DNA of 64,000 nt from Lytechinus pictus (lineage: Eukaryota > Echinodermata > Echinoidea > Temnopleuroida > Toxopneustidae): positions 28,457,501 through 28,521,500 of the forward strand of contig NC_087257.1 in the NCBI RefSeq assembly GCF_037042905.1. The letters are read 5' to 3'. The position numbers and the translations under genes are program-made. This document shows, piece after piece, positions 11,489 through 23,582 of this stretch (within the stretch, counting starts at the first letter, position 1; every line of letters begins with the position of its first letter). The notes below the pieces were generated by a model. The model searched no databases. It had not been told where the DNA came from and worked only from the letters and a program-made list of their open reading frames with translations.

Positions 11489-11560
11489 CCCCGGTCTTCG
11501 GTCTTCGTTTTCCAGACACCCAACAACGGGTTTGGAAAACGAAGATCGAAGACCGAGGAC
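11489..11560. repeat. Solo satellite hairpin
   Basis: The same hairpin as in the array, preceded by a shortened 'cttagctaaacgaatgcgat' lead, but 523 bp from the last monomer and without the monomer body downstream. The left arm is the matched GGTCTTCGGTCTTCG form; the right arm has GAAGATCG and CCGAGGAC changes. Confidence 0.85.
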
Positions 11561-11705
11561 CCGTGCATTGTCAATGGGAGAACATGTGTCGGGGCAAGGT
11601 CCAAAGTCCATTCTAACCCGCGCACGTGTTTTGTACACACTTTGCACTGCTTTGTACACACTTCGGGCGTGAACTACAAACGCTTTCACACGAGTGTGAT
11701 ATGAG

Positions 11706-11746
11706 TCCCCGGTCTTCGGTCTTCGGTCTTCGTTTTCCAGACACCC
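11706..11746. repeat. Half hairpin joined to SINE
   Basis: CCCCGGTCTTCGGTCTTCGG extended by a third GTCTTCG heptamer, then TTTTCCAGACACCC, equals the left arm plus the start of the hairpin loop. At 11747 the sequence switches to SINE body instead of the loop and right arm. Confidence 0.8.
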
Positions 11747-11890
11747 TCCTACAGGGTACCCATTTAACACCGGGTACCCATTTTAAGTCATTTGACGCCT
11801 CGCTAAGGGACGATAGGCCATGGTGGGATTCGAACACACGACCTTCTGATTACAAGGCGAGAGTCAGAACCGCTACACCGCGGCGCTTCC
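11747..11890 (-). mobile_element. tRNA-derived SINE (truncated)
   Basis: On the minus strand a tRNA-like head has an A box at 11867-11879 (GGTGTAGCGGTTC) and a B box at 11826-11836 (TGTTCGAATCC), followed by CCACCATGGCC and a short body with two GGGTACCC words. The anticodon arm does not pair properly, so it is a SINE head rather than a working tRNA. The body stops at the half hairpin at 11746. Confidence 0.75.
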
Positions 11891-12587
11891 AAATACCGAT
11901 AAAATATGGCATTTCATGAGACAAAACCGGTTGTTTTGACTCGGTTTGATCTGATAGATAGGTTTAATGATCATGACCTTTGCTTGATTAATTCATTAGT
12001 GGTTGTAATGACAGGCAATTTAGCAAAATTAGGTGGATTGCGTATATTGCATATTGAAATTGACTTTAAGCGGTGAATCACTGGAAAATGTTAACAATCG
12101 GACCATAATGTCCACGCACGTATCAGATGGGTATTGCTGTTTGTTTACATGTATGTTTGTTTTGAACGAAGTACATGGTTAGATTTGACCTTTTGCATTT
12201 GTACTTGATTTTAAAGATTCGATGCTACTTTTTACCTGTACTTAAACCACACACTTACTCTGATCATATTAAAATGATTTGATCTGATAGTTATTAACGT
12301 TTCTTCTCATTGACATTCGTTCTAATGTTACGGCTAATTGTTTTTGGCTAATTCTTAAGATAAGAGAAAAGACAAATAATGAATTCAAAATATTTGCAAT
12401 AGCTAATATCATAAAAGAATTTTGAATCATTATCCTACTATCTTTAATTCATCAAGTTTAACGATATTATGTTTGATGTAATAAAACTTACTTTTCGATA
12501 ACAAGATGACTTATCTCTGCATTTATCGAATGTGGGCGATTTCTGAATTCAGGAATACATGTATAAAGCATGGTATAACGTAAAGAG
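11891..12587. other. AT-rich stretch, nothing recognised
   Basis: No coding signal, RNA gene or structured repeat seen. Confidence 0.5.
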
Positions 12588-12666
12588 GAAAAGAGAAAGA
12601 GAGAGAGAGAGAGGGGGGGGGGTGGGGAAGGAAGATAGTTATAGGGTAAGGAAGAGAGAGAGATCA
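12588..12666. repeat. Purine (GA/G) simple repeat
   Basis: AGAGAGAGAG grading into a G run (about 12615-12625) and then further GA-rich DNA. The 78-residue frame through it has Arg-Glu repeats and is not considered a gene. Confidence 0.85.
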
Positions 12667-13645
12667 TCTGTAAATAAAAAGGCAGACGGTCGGTCAGTTC
12701 TATCGTCTTGTGATCGATCCATCTGTATACTTGCCGTGCTTTTCGCCTTCTTTTGGCGGCTAATTATCAAAGCGACAGACCAACTTGGGATGTAATAGTA
12801 ACTGAAAAACGTGAGTTTTTTATCAACATTGGCGACCCTATGACCGACTCTCAGTATCGTGACGTATGTTTAGACAGAGTTTATATATAGCACTCTATAC
12901 AATGAGTGGTTATATGTATTTCAAATTATATTGTGATCTGTTTGTTACTCTTATTAAGACTGATTACACCAATTATTCAACCCTGTAATCCCTTCATTTT
13001 TACTACGATCATTTTTTATTTTCAATTCAATTAATTTATTAATTCAACCATTTTTTGAAAACAAGATCAATATACAGTAATATTCAAACACCAATACATC
13101 AAAACAATACAAAGAAAAAATGGTTAGGAAGTCCAACCATTTTAATTTGATTTTCTTGTAAGCAAATGAAATAATTCCTTTAAATTTCTGCACTCAACGT
13201 ATATTTTTAGATAATTATGATTGCCCAATGTTAGTAATCACCAATGGTGATTGTCCGAATTGTTCTTTATCATCAGCCATCATGCTCATCACTGGGAATC
13301 TATCAACACTCCCCATCAAATTTATGCTATGGATAAGAAGTTGTGATAACGTATGAATGACATGCTATTGATTGCCTTTTGAAAAGGGGTAATTGGTGAA
13401 AATGTCTGAGTAACATATTACTGATCACCACTTTTGATTGATAGCGCTATCGAGTATCGATCGGGAGTGATGATGCCTGACACCAACATGTCCGAAAGTG
13501 TTATAATTTCAGCAGAATACACATTCACATGTAACCTGAAAATTTAAGGAAATGACCATAGATTCATATAGAGCTAATAGGTACTCACGGGTATAAAAAA
13601 AATTACAGTCTGATGTTATGTTTTACACCGTTAACATACGCCATC
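12667..13645. other. AT-rich stretch, nothing recognised
   Basis: No splice-bounded exon, RNA gene or clear transposon ends found. Confidence 0.5.
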
Positions 13646-13885
13646 ATGATCATAGGCGGCGGAAGCGGGGGGGGGGGGGGACGTGTCCCCCCTAAATTTG
13701 AGGTGGGGTGACGATCCCCCTAAACAAAAAAATTATTACCTTTTTTTTTTTTTTTTTTTGCTTGTCAATTTTGTTTCTTGCGTCCCCCCTCAAATTTTTG
13801 CTTGATAACTTTTTTTTTTTTTTTGCTTGTCAAAAAAATTTGGTGGTCCCCCTTAAAATGTTTGGCTTCCGCCGCCAATGATCAT
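13646..13885. mobile_element. hAT-like MITE, 224 bp, perfect 8-bp TSD
   Basis: The element is 13654-13877. TIRs are GGCGGCGGAAGC at the left and GCTTCCGCCGCC at the right, both directly flanked by ATGATCAT (13646-13653 and 13878-13885). The interior has a poly-G tract, two poly-T tracts each followed by GCTTGTCAA, and several CCCCCCT words. It has no coding capacity. The 8-bp TSD fits hAT transposition; the TIR does not start with the usual CAG, so the superfamily is likely but unproven. Confidence 0.88.
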
Positions 13886-16800
13886 GATCATTGGTAGAAA
13901 GTAATATCCATACGAAACATCAGACATCACATTTACATCGTGTACATGCCTCGAATTGAAAGCATTATGCTTATATGGTAACCGTAATCGCCAATATCAT
14001 AATCTGTCTTCTGATCACATACACCGAGCCCGACACCTAGACATTCCATACTACTCTAGAATGTCGTTTTCGATAGTTTGCATCATCTCTTATCTCGACC
14101 TATTTCGATGTCGAAAAATGGGTCAATACTTCATGAGAAAAGGGTCAAATGTAAAACCCATGATCTCCTTTATATCCCTTAACACCTTTGAGTTTCTGGA
14201 GTGTTCTAGTCTATTTAGGCTTTCTCGGCCGTGACTCTTTTGAAGAGGAGTGATCCTTGGGTTTTACACTCCTTTCAAATATCCCATGAGAGAGGAGGAG
14301 CAAGAAGATCGAGAGGTAGTGTATGCGTGATCGCGTGTGTGTGTCCGTGCTGAGGGTTTTGCGTGTGGGGAGAGAAAGTGAGATAGAGAGAAAGCGAGAT
14401 AGAGAGAGAGATGATTTCATTGATCTGTGGCAATACTTCGGCATAAATGTTAAAAGTTGAAATATTAATCAACATCTGCGTAGAAAGCTATTATTTTTGG
14501 CATTTTATTGGACTTGTTAATTACAATTTTAAATTCCTTGAATAAAATACATTTATCAGCTACTTATTGCAGGGAGCTCACATAAACAAGGTGTGATTTT
14601 CGGTGGGTTATTTTTTTAATTTCTCTGTTTTGTATTTTCTTTACATTGTAAATTATGGTGAAGTAAAAAGAATACAATCAACCAATCAATCTGCGTTCTC
14701 TCAGGTAAACGTATAATTGAACGCTTAATCTTATTTTCTTCGTTCATAACTGTACCAAAGACTTCACATAAACACTCTGCAATGAACATCGATCAATCCG
14801 AAGTGGAAATCAGACGCTCCAGAAATCATGGAAGGTACCTCCAAAAAAGGTACAAATTCTTTTAGTTTAATTATAACATAAACCAAATTTCTTAGGAAAA
14901 TTGGACCCCAAAAACCAAAGTAGTTAAAATTTATTATACCAAAACTGCCAGTTAGATGCTGACCAGTGATTTTCATAGTTTTGCCATTTTTTTTTCAAAG
15001 AGTGATGGCATCTATCAAGAACTAGGTTTGTAATCTTACAAACCTGGGTGGATCAGCTAAAATGAGATAAAAGGTATCTAGCTAATCATGCTTAAATTTT
15101 TGTTTAAGGAATAGGCTTGCTACCCATTCTGACAACTCCTTCTCGCAAGGTTTTTCTCATCTATGGAGACCGTCTTGCTCAATTAAGGGTATTCACTCTA
15201 ATCAGTTTCCTGAAGATAATCTGTTTGAATCGCTTTATAACGATATCAAACTCGCGTGTGAAAACAATGAGAGTTTCAAATAAGTAGAGTGGAGAGTAAG
15301 ACGGGATTTAAAATCTAGGTTACAAAATTAAGTCCTGATATATTGAACTAGATTTTCGTCTTTGAAAAACTCATTTGGAAGTTGAACGCACTTCGCAGAC
15401 TTCTAGGATATAACTCAGGGTTGACTTGACTTTGCCACGCTTTCTTTACATCTTAAGTGATTCTATGCATGATTAATGATGATGTCGACGACGACGATTA
15501 TGATAATAAAAAGAAGAAAAGGAAACGATAGAAGTAGGAAGGATGAGGAGAACAAGAACAAAAAGAATGGAAAGAAGACAACCAAGAAGGGAAAGGAGGA
15601 AAAAATAAGTGTAAGAGAGAAAGAAGAACACGATATGAAAGAAATATAAAACAAGAACAAAAGTTGAAAAAGAAAAATGAAAAGGAGGAAAGGGTGAACA
15701 ATTAGAAGGTGAAGTAAAACAACATCAATAACAAGAACAAAACAGAATTATATGATAATGAGACAAAAAATGAGGAAAGAGAACAAAGAAAATGCCTGCA
15801 AACGATTAAAAACAAGAATATAACACCTTCAGCCATCTGTAGCTCATGACAGGTGTTAAAAACACGATAGTATGTTATCTGACAGGGTTGACATTGACGG
15901 TGGTTGTCAACAGACTCGTTTTAATTTCTTCAAAATTCCGTGAAACGAAAATGAATTGCCTCATCACATTCCGTCGTCAATGTACGTTACTGATAACACG
16001 TCTTATGTGTGATAATGGCCTCATTTTTGAGCAACAGTTATATAATATGGGCGAAATGCCATCTACTTAAATTTTCGGAAACTTAATTCCTTGTACCACT
16101 ATTTTTATTTGCACGTCAATCGAATTTTATATAAGTATTATAATCATCGGCGGGCTGATGAAGCGGACAAAAATGGATCAGGTGGTTTTGGAAATGGTGC
16201 ATTACTCTCTTTAACATGCAAGCAAGCCCCCAATATGCAACTTTCTAATGCTCTGTCATAGATTTGGCACGTAACTAAGTTGTATCGACCAGAAATAAAA
16301 CTATGACATTTCTCATGTTAAAATATAAAAAAAGGTTCATGGTGAAAAAAAACTATTTACCCCATTGACTGTCCTTTTATTTTTATTCTCTTTACTTGAA
16401 AGCATAAATTAAGTACAAGTAGTACTATCTCATTTAGTATATACATAAGACATAAATTGCTCACAATGAAGAAGCATTTATCCCATAGCACGAAATATTT
16501 CAAAAGTGAATTCGAGTTTCTCAAGCTTCAGAAATTGGAGAAGCTATGGCGCCGAAATAATTCAATCTCTTTCAAAAGGGGAAAAGACGAGGAGGCAAAG
16601 GAAATAGTTTAAGAAATACCCGTACTGGGGAACCCTAATTAATAAGTTTCCCACGAAGGATGAGTTATCAGACAAAATGATAAGACGATCTAACGGAAAT
16701 TCCATCAACAGAATTAAATCTATACAGGTCGGTCGCTCGCTCTTCTATTTATTCCCAGCGTTTTATAAAGATGCAGAGGCAAATAGAAAAATAAGATAAG

Positions 16801-17145
16801 GTACGATCCTTGATTTGTTTTAAGTCTTATCGGGTTGAAAGAAGTTGAGAAATTGATGAGTGGATTTGAGACTTAATCCGCCACTTGCCCGCATGCGAAA
16901 GGTTGAATAATTTGGCCTTTACTCAATGGAATCTCAATGTGTAGTTTCGTCATCCATATAGAGATGAGATATCCAGAAAAAAAATGTTTATTCAAAATCT
17001 TTTAATAAGTAGAGATACAATTTCATAGGAGTGTGTATGCAATTTGAATTAAACTATTGCAAGGAATTAAGAATAAATATAAGATTAGATAAATTTCAAA
17101 ATGAATGTGTTACACAAACGAAGAGTAGCAGACATTGATACAATT

Positions 17146-17150
<5 letters not shown>
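13886..17150. other. Gene-poor stretch with purine tracts
   Basis: Contains GA-rich DNA at about 14366-14412 and a long purine-rich tract at about 15505-15700. The reading frames over these tracts are compositional. No other feature recognised. Confidence 0.5.
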
Positions 17151-17199
<49 letters not shown>

Positions 17200-17241
17200 T
17201 ATATATATATGTGTGAAGTTATAGATATATATATATATATA
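17151..17241. repeat. (TA)n microsatellite
   Basis: Two alternating TA blocks (about 17151-17210 and 17225-17241) separated by GTGTGAAGTTATAG. Confidence 0.95.
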
Positions 17242-18049
17242 ATATTTATCTGTCGGGACTGTATCGAAATACATCCTGTCATTTCTTTCTCAGTTGATTA
17301 GCTCCAAACATTTGCCAAAGTATGCCATTCTTCCACTTAATCATGTTGTTCTATTTAACTTCCTTCTAAAGTAAATTGTATGTAATAATAACGGGACGTC
17401 GATAGCAATTCACTGTATATGATATCATTCTAACCTTGATTCTTCATTCGCACAGAAAAAAAATGATTTTACATCATTAGATTAAATTTTTAAAAAATGC
17501 AACCTGATCCTATATTCAGAATTTAGAATTTAGAAATCTTTTACTTTCAAACGTTCCTTGATGTTGCACTTGCGATCCTTGTTCCTTGCGATCCTCTACA
17601 GACGTAAGAATTAGAATGGGATAACTAGACCATTCGAAATATCCTATTAATTCACCAATGCTCGCTGTGCTTATTCACCAGGCAATCAATATTATTTTAG
17701 TCAAGTCACTGTTGACTTCATATCCACACACACACACACAGGGGGATCATCTTGAATTCCCCTGAGACAAATAATTCATTTTACGTTTCACATCGCCAGT
17801 CAATGTGTCATTATTGTTATTCATCATATTTTCCACGGTTTCTGACAACGGACCTGCATTTAATCTTCCTCTCGCAGATAATACCAAGAACTTTATTCGA
17901 CAAACCTCGAACGCAAGCGCCAGGCTTGAGGTGATTTATAGATCTTCTTCTGCGAAAATCATGTCAAGTTCCTATTTTCGTCGGCTTCCCGCAAGAAGGG
18001 ACTTATCGACATTTTCTTTTAATAAAATCCTTTTTTAATTGATGAAATG
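17242..18049. other. Intergenic stretch with short (AC)n
   Basis: A short AC run and GGGGG at about 17728-17746; otherwise nothing recognised. Confidence 0.45.
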
Positions 18050-18560
18050 GAAAAAGCATGAATTTTCTTCTGGTACAATTCTCGAACCTAAATGTGACGT
18101 CATTATGACGTGATAAGCAAAAACATTCCAACGTGCTTTACGTACATAGATGCGTCCTTTGTCTGGGAACTGGATGGTACATTTTGTTCCCGGAAAAAAG
18201 ACACTTCTACCGTGTTTACACTTAATCGGCTTTTGCATCGGCATTTTCATAGCGTGTAAACGCGATTAACTTGCATCGGCTCGCGGTTCAGAACCGCCAA
18301 TTTTGCACCACCAAAGTAGTAGGTTCAGAACCGCGAGCCGATGCAGAATCGGCTTTTTTACTACGTGTAAACAGAAAGCCGATTCTGCATCGGCAATTGG
18401 TGCGCATTTCATTTACTTTACCATTGTGACGTAATTGTAAGCGCATGGATCCAGCGTTGTCTTTATTATGACGTATATTGTTGTTGTGCGTATCATTTCA
18501 GGTTTTTGCATCGGCTCGCGGTTCTGAACCGCGAGCTGTAACAGCGTGTAAACCATAGAC
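18050..18560. repeat. Palindrome-rich CATCGGC/GTGTAAAC element
   Basis: 24-nt arms at 18272-18295 and 18322-18345 (TGCATCGGCTCGCGGTTC followed by A/T GAACC) form an inverted repeat around 26 nt. A third copy sits near 18507-18533, itself containing the palindrome GCGGTTC-T-GAACCGC. The word GTGTAAAC or its reverse occurs near 18210, 18254, 18365 and 18544. The left part (ACCGTGTTTACACTTAATCG and TTTGTTCCCGG) recurs inverted near 30340-30510, so this is a dispersed family. No terminal TSD could be assigned. Confidence 0.7.
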
Positions 18561-18599
18561 TAATAACAAAGACCTTATAATATATTACTAGACCGAAAG

Positions 18600-18866
18600 C
18601 TGCGTGCGCGTTCAGCACAAAACAAATGAGATTAGGCTCCGCCTACCGCGATCATTTGAAGACAAAAATAAGCCCTCATTGATATTCATGAGCATGAAGA
18701 TATTCATAATCCGGCCTTTTCATTGGCTAAGAGCGTCATTAATACGCGATTTCCCCGATTCTTTGTCATCGATACTAGTGGTATCGTGTTACAGAAATAA
18801 TTATTCATTTGACCTCATTACGTCATCTAATTTATTCATTCTGAAACTTTTCTTTCCACACACAAA
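18600..18866 (+). promoter_or_regulatory. Candidate promoter region
   Basis: Upstream of a possible first exon at 18867. It contains an inverted CCAAT box (CATTGGCTAAG near 18720), a CRE-like TTACGTCAT near 18818 and AAATAAGCCCTCATT at 18666-18680. That last 15-mer occurs inverted at 24906-24920 in a second promoter-like region. No clear TATA box at a suitable distance. The promoter role is inferred. Confidence 0.3.
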
Positions 18867-18886
18867 ATGGACCTACGAACACTCCG
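18867..18886 (+). CDS. Candidate first coding exon, unknown protein
   Basis: An ATG (context CACAAAATGG) opens six codons (MDLRTL) plus two bases ending CG, directly followed by a consensus donor GTGAGT (18887-18892). Joined to the acceptor-bounded exon at 22291 the frame continues and ends at TGA 22364-22366, predicting a protein of only about 31 residues. I recognise no family. The short length and the 3.4-kb gap mean intermediate exons may be missing, or the transcript may be non-coding. The evidence is splice consensus plus frame compatibility, which has a one-in-three chance of agreeing by accident. Confidence 0.2.
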
Positions 18887-19199
18887 GTGAGTACGTATAA
18901 ATTGATATAACCACATGAATTCAGTGGACTATTTACGCATTTCACACTGTATTTTGTGATCTTAGGTTATTTCTTTAACAAATTAGAGAGTTTGCTATAA
19001 TTCTTCTGTTAAAGGAAAGCAGAATTTGGTCTTTGAAATTGAAGTTAGATTGTCATCGTCGCCCAGTGCAGCCTGTATGTTGCTTGCAGTGTATTTTGTA
19101 CGGGCTCCTAGCCGGCTGGGAATCGAGAGATAATCGGGCTGGTTTGGTTCACCTCCAACAAGGACCAACCCACGATTGATTAAAACAAGAAGAATGAGG

Positions 19200-20045
19200 C
19201 TTCTTTTTGTACACTGTAACGTTAGATCTAGAGGGAGATCTGCATCTATCTTCAGTAGATCGAGACTCAGTCAGGAATAAACAGTAAAGCGGAGTGTGGA
19301 TGAAGATACGCCTGTCATTGTTCAGTCCTCACTTTGTTTCAGATATCATCAAATTTATTTTGCATAACTTCAGGCTTCTGCATTTAGCCCCCACCCATTT
19401 TAACTCTTATTGTTATTCATAAATATATAGACTCGGTCTTAGAAATAACATGCTGCTCTGCATGTTTGTCTTATTATCAATAGATCTATGACCTAGATAT
19501 TCTTAATCCTAGGCCCTACTTACTTTATACTTAGATCTAGGCCTAGGCTACTTTACTTTTAATTATTCATCGATGCTATCAAGTATCAAGAGCTAGGCCT
19601 ACCTAATTAAAATCTAGTCTAACTTATACTTTCCCAACCCTCAATACTTACCCCCAGGGCTTATGATCTAGGTCTGTAATTTAGGCCTAGATCTAGGTCT
19701 GGGCCTAAACGACTCCATTTTGTATTTACATGTACGAGTATGACTGTCAGTGGACCAAGGAGTCGGACTAGATCATCTAGATCTACTCTCGGTCAATAAT
19801 GGCAGTGAAGTCTTAGCCAGGAATAGAAGTCAAAGTCAGACATCAATAATTTCTAAACCGATATAGGGTTTAGAACCGAAGCTTTACTTTCTACTAGGTC
19901 TAGATAGATCGAGAGTCCATTGTTAGTCTAGATCTAGACCTAATTTAGATACATGAATGCTGTCGCACAGCACTGAGTCTCGTTGGACTAGATCTATACT
20001 TTCTTACAAATAGATCTAGACCTAGTGCATGAGATTATGAAATTA
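19200..20045. repeat. CTAG/AGATCT/GGCCTA-rich intron-like tract
   Basis: Unusually dense palindromic words AGATCTAG, TAGGCCTAG and CTAGATCT through an intron-like region downstream of the 18886 donor. A comparable cluster lies at 25980-26480 downstream of the 25343 donor. There is no fixed period. Confidence 0.6.
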
Positions 20046-20088
20046 TGTTAAAATCTAATGAAATGAGATTTTGGAAATAAAAAGATCC

Positions 20089-20125
20089 AGTTTTTTTTTT
20101 TTTTTTTTTTTTGGGGGGGGGGGCA
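20089..20125. repeat. Poly-T/poly-G tract
   Basis: About 24 T followed by about 11 G. Confidence 0.95.
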
Positions 20126-20787
20126 GACATGTGAAAAAATTTAGAGAAACCTAAAATGCAGAAAGCGAGGGCCAGAAGTGACCAATATTACCTAGGGCCG
20201 TTTTGTGCATTTTCTAACGTAAAATTGAAGGATGTCAAGTAATTCTCTTTTTGATGAAGGTTTTCACATTTCAGCTCTTACCCTAGACAGGAATAACCGT
20301 CGTTTCTGGGGATTTATTCAACAATTTCTGACATTTTACTGTAATCCCCATTTACCGACGGTAGGGTGTACGTGTGGGCTCGCATGTGTTCTCATTCCCT
20401 CCCTTTTGTCAATTCACAGTCCAAAGTTTGATGTAATTTTACACATCGAATTTACAATCTAAGGATGTATAAACAACAAACTTTTAATTATTTATATTCC
20501 AACATTTAAATACTTTAAACGATATAGATGAAAAAGGCATGAAAAATATACTTTACCGATGTTTAATTGGGTTGAACACGATAAAAATGGTCAAAATGGC
20601 AGCCAAACTATAAAATATTTACAAACGAACGTCAACAATCACGAATGTGATATCGATATTGCTTTCGATATTATACGATCTGCTCCATATGCGAACGAAA
20701 CCGAAGATAAACGATACTAGTTATACTAGTACTAGTACTAGTTATAATCGCGATATATCGATTCGAGACATTAAGTTAATAACGATA

Positions 20788-20834
20788 ATGACGTCATTCA
20801 AGATGGCAACTTGCAAGAAAAACCGTCAGGTCAG
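20788..20834 (+). CDS. Candidate alternative first exon (ATGACGTCA start)
   Basis: ATG at 20788 lies within a consensus CRE (TGACGTCA), opens 15 codons plus AG, and is followed by donor-like GTAAAA. Frame and phase also match the 22291 exon. A second possible exon at 25297-25343 has the same length (47 nt), the same ATGACGTCA start and the same phase. It could equally be non-coding 5' sequence; no protein family recognised. Confidence 0.15.
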
Positions 20835-22290
20835 GTAAAAATGTCTTAGATGACAGATTTCTCAATCATCCAGAGGATTTTTTCAATAACTCCGGCCCAA
20901 GGTATGCAATTACTTAAGTTATTTATATTTCCCTGATAATGGAAACCATGAAACTTTCAATTTTGCTTAAAAAACAGTTTTAAATCGCGATCTATAAAAC
21001 GCTAGTTCACTATACGTTGGCTGTAGGTACGGGGCCCCATCCCCTTCAGTCTATGTATGGTGAGTGGAGCCAACGTAGTTCAGCGGAACAACCAAAATAC
21101 AGAGACTGAAGCTTTTGGTCTACTCTTACCCAAACCCCTCCCCCTATACATACGGCCATGAAAAAGATCACTTCTTATTATTGTTCTCTCTCTTCTTTCA
21201 CAAACAGGTTGAGTTTGAAGAACAAGAAAAAACAGTAGAGGTCTACCTATATGGTTCAAGATGATGATCATATAAGTGCATGCATCATTTTGCAGATTCT
21301 CATCCAGGTATAAAACTTAAACTAACCCATACAAAATTACAGATACATTACATGCATTGAATGTTAACCATGTTACATTAAATAAAAATAATCTGAGCCA
21401 CAAAGAGGTAGGATCTGTAATGAATATACACTTCTTAAATATACAGCCTAAGGCTCTCGAGTCTAAAATAGAACCAATGCCAAAAGTTATGTACCTTGGG
21501 CAAATTTATAAAATAAGGTCATGTCCTTGATCTACTAGTAATTAAATGGCCTTTTTATTTCCTATTTGTTTATAAACAAAGCAATATTTATTTTTCATAT
21601 TTTACAAAATTCATTTTATGCATTCTTTAGTGTGATATTCATATTTCATATTTGTAGATTTACGATTTTTTAAAATCTTGTTATTTTACATTTTGTCCAA
21701 TAGGATGATGCAGTTTTACAATTTCCATGGAGGTGATTGATGATAATAAATAATCGGTGAAGTAGGCCTAATAGAACAGCGACTAGACCACAAAGAAAAA
21801 TACAACCTACAGCAGTTATATGAGTGAGTTAATTAGTGAATATATTTAATAATGGAGGTTGTTCACATTTTTTTGGCAACAAATAGACCTGCCTTTGAAA
21901 AACCCATTTCAATTTTGTTTTTAGATTATAGTTAGTGTCGTTTTTAATCATATTTCTGTGCAACAAAACATATCAACTTTAATTTTGACTATTTATATAA
22001 TTTACATATGTTGATTCATCTTTTGATATTTATGAGAAATCTCTGGCATTTTTTCATACAGTACATGTCGTTATAATGGAGAGTGGTATGTAAACTGCAT
22101 AGAACAGGTTTAAGTGATATGCTTTATAGAAGTACAAGTTTATAATTAGTAGAAGTAAGATTTCCTGTTATGTGTTGAAGAAACATATATATGTATAGTC
22201 TCACTTTTCTTAAAACATTTAAGTTTCATAAATCAGGACAATTTTAATTTAAATTCATTGATTTTCTTTCTCTATTTTTTCAATCTGCAG
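20835..22290. other. Presumed intron or intergenic DNA
   Basis: AT-rich, no structured repeat recognised. It lies between the candidate first exons and the 22291 acceptor. Confidence 0.4.
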
Positions 22291-22366
22291 GACTGGTGTA
22301 ACAGATGTTTTCATTCAAGAAATCCAACAATTCAACATTGAAGAGTCTGACTTAGGAACCACTTGA
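22291..22366 (+). CDS. Candidate terminal coding exon, unknown protein
   Basis: Preceded by a strong acceptor (pyrimidine-rich run, CAATCTGCAG). After two bases from the upstream exon it reads R-T-G-V-T-D-V-F-I-Q-E-I-Q-Q-F-N, then I-E-E-S-D-L-G-T-T and TGA (22364-22366). The acidic/polar composition resembles coding sequence, but no known domain is recognisable. A possible donor at 22381 (AAAAG then GTTTTT) is weak. Confidence 0.22.
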
Positions 22367-22499
22367 TGAAGATGGAAAAGGTTTTTTTTTCCAAGTCCAA
22401 TTTTTCACACACAAAAAAATTATTATCACAACCCCAAATTCATGACGTATGAAATTTCTTGTTGATTTTCATTAAAAGTGGTTGCAAAAGGAGAAGCTA

Positions 22500-22700
22500 T
22501 AAACATACAAATAGGAGCGGCGGAGTGAAGTTGAAAATGGGGGGGGGGCATAGGGAAAATGCTGTATTACATGAAATTTTTAAGAAGTTGCGAGCGAGCA
22601 AAATTTTGACTTAATTTTTTTTTTTTTGGGGGGGGCAAGAGTCATTCAAGCCCCCCTCCATCTGTACGAAACTGCTTATATACCCCACCCATGAATTATT
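22500..22700. repeat. G/C-tract repeat fragment
   Basis: Poly-G near 22540 and 22628, GCGAGCGAGCAAAA near 22594 and CAAGCCCCCCTCC near 22660 resemble the interior of the transposons at 2.5-5.6 kb. No matching terminal repeats found. Confidence 0.4.
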
Positions 22701-22784
22701 AAACTTAATGCACAAAGGATTTCCATCATAAGTATATAATCGAAATGAGAATATTGTTTTCTTGTTTCAAAGGGCAATCGTCAT

Positions 22785-23150
22785 GGTGACCATAAAACGG
22801 GTCCTTCTCAGGTGAAAGGGGCACAGAACAAGTTCTTTAGGAGCACTTTTCTTGGGTAAAAAGGGGGCAGTGATTCGAGAAAGGGCACTTACAAGAAGGC
22901 AAGGGTTAACACATGAAACGGGCCCTCAGATGAAAGGGCACAGAACACGTTCCGGGGGGGGGGCATTTTTCGGTTAAAAAAATTGCATACAAGGAAGAGC
23001 ACTTGGTAACACCTAAAACAGGTTCTCGTCAGGTGAAAGGGACGCAGTACACGTTCGTGAGGGGGCATTTTTCTTGCATAAAAAGGCACTTTTCAGTGCT
23101 TCAAGAAGTAGGGGGAACTGTGCCCCCCCCCCTCCTCCCCAGGATCGCTG
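22785..23150. repeat. Degenerate ~110-bp tandem repeat, 3 units
   Basis: The phrase ACGGGTCC-TCAGGTGAAAGGG-CACAGAACACGTTC-GGGGGCATTTTTCTTG-TAAAAAG recurs starting near 22788, 22912 and 23012. Units differ by substitutions and poly-G length. The tract ends in a poly-C run near 23122-23135. Confidence 0.8.
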
Positions 23151-23582
23151 CCCCAGCATACAAAAAAATTCTTTTGGTTCAAAGTATTAACATACGCTTA
23201 AGAAAAAGGTAAAGCTTAATCCTCTGATAATGTAATATTTTTTTATGGCTAATTAATAAAATTCACCACTAACCAGAGAATTCCTTTATGTCTTTCATTT
23301 TTGTTCATATAGTATTTGTACAGAGCTAAAATGAAAGGGACTTGGAATTGGCAAGATTGAAAATGAGATGAAGATCGAGAGAGGGAAAGAGTGATGAGAA
23401 GTGGGTTGAAAAGAGATGAGAAAGAAATGGAGGGGCACATATGAAGAGATAATTTAGAGGGGGTGGTAAGAGAGCTCGAAAGTGGGAAGTAGGAACAAAA
23501 GGGGTGGAAGAGAAATAAGACAAGATTTATGGTAACCAGGAGACAGATAACAAGTGGGAAAAGAAGAAGGAAATATATGAAG

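Noticed and set aside
11818..11890. Functional tRNA gene (anticodon-like TGT)
   Set aside because: A and B boxes are present, but the anticodon stem does not pair and SINE body follows.
18035..18250. 71-residue minus-strand frame
   Set aside because: It lies within the dispersed CATCGGC/GTGTAAAC element and is not preserved in the 30.3-kb copy.
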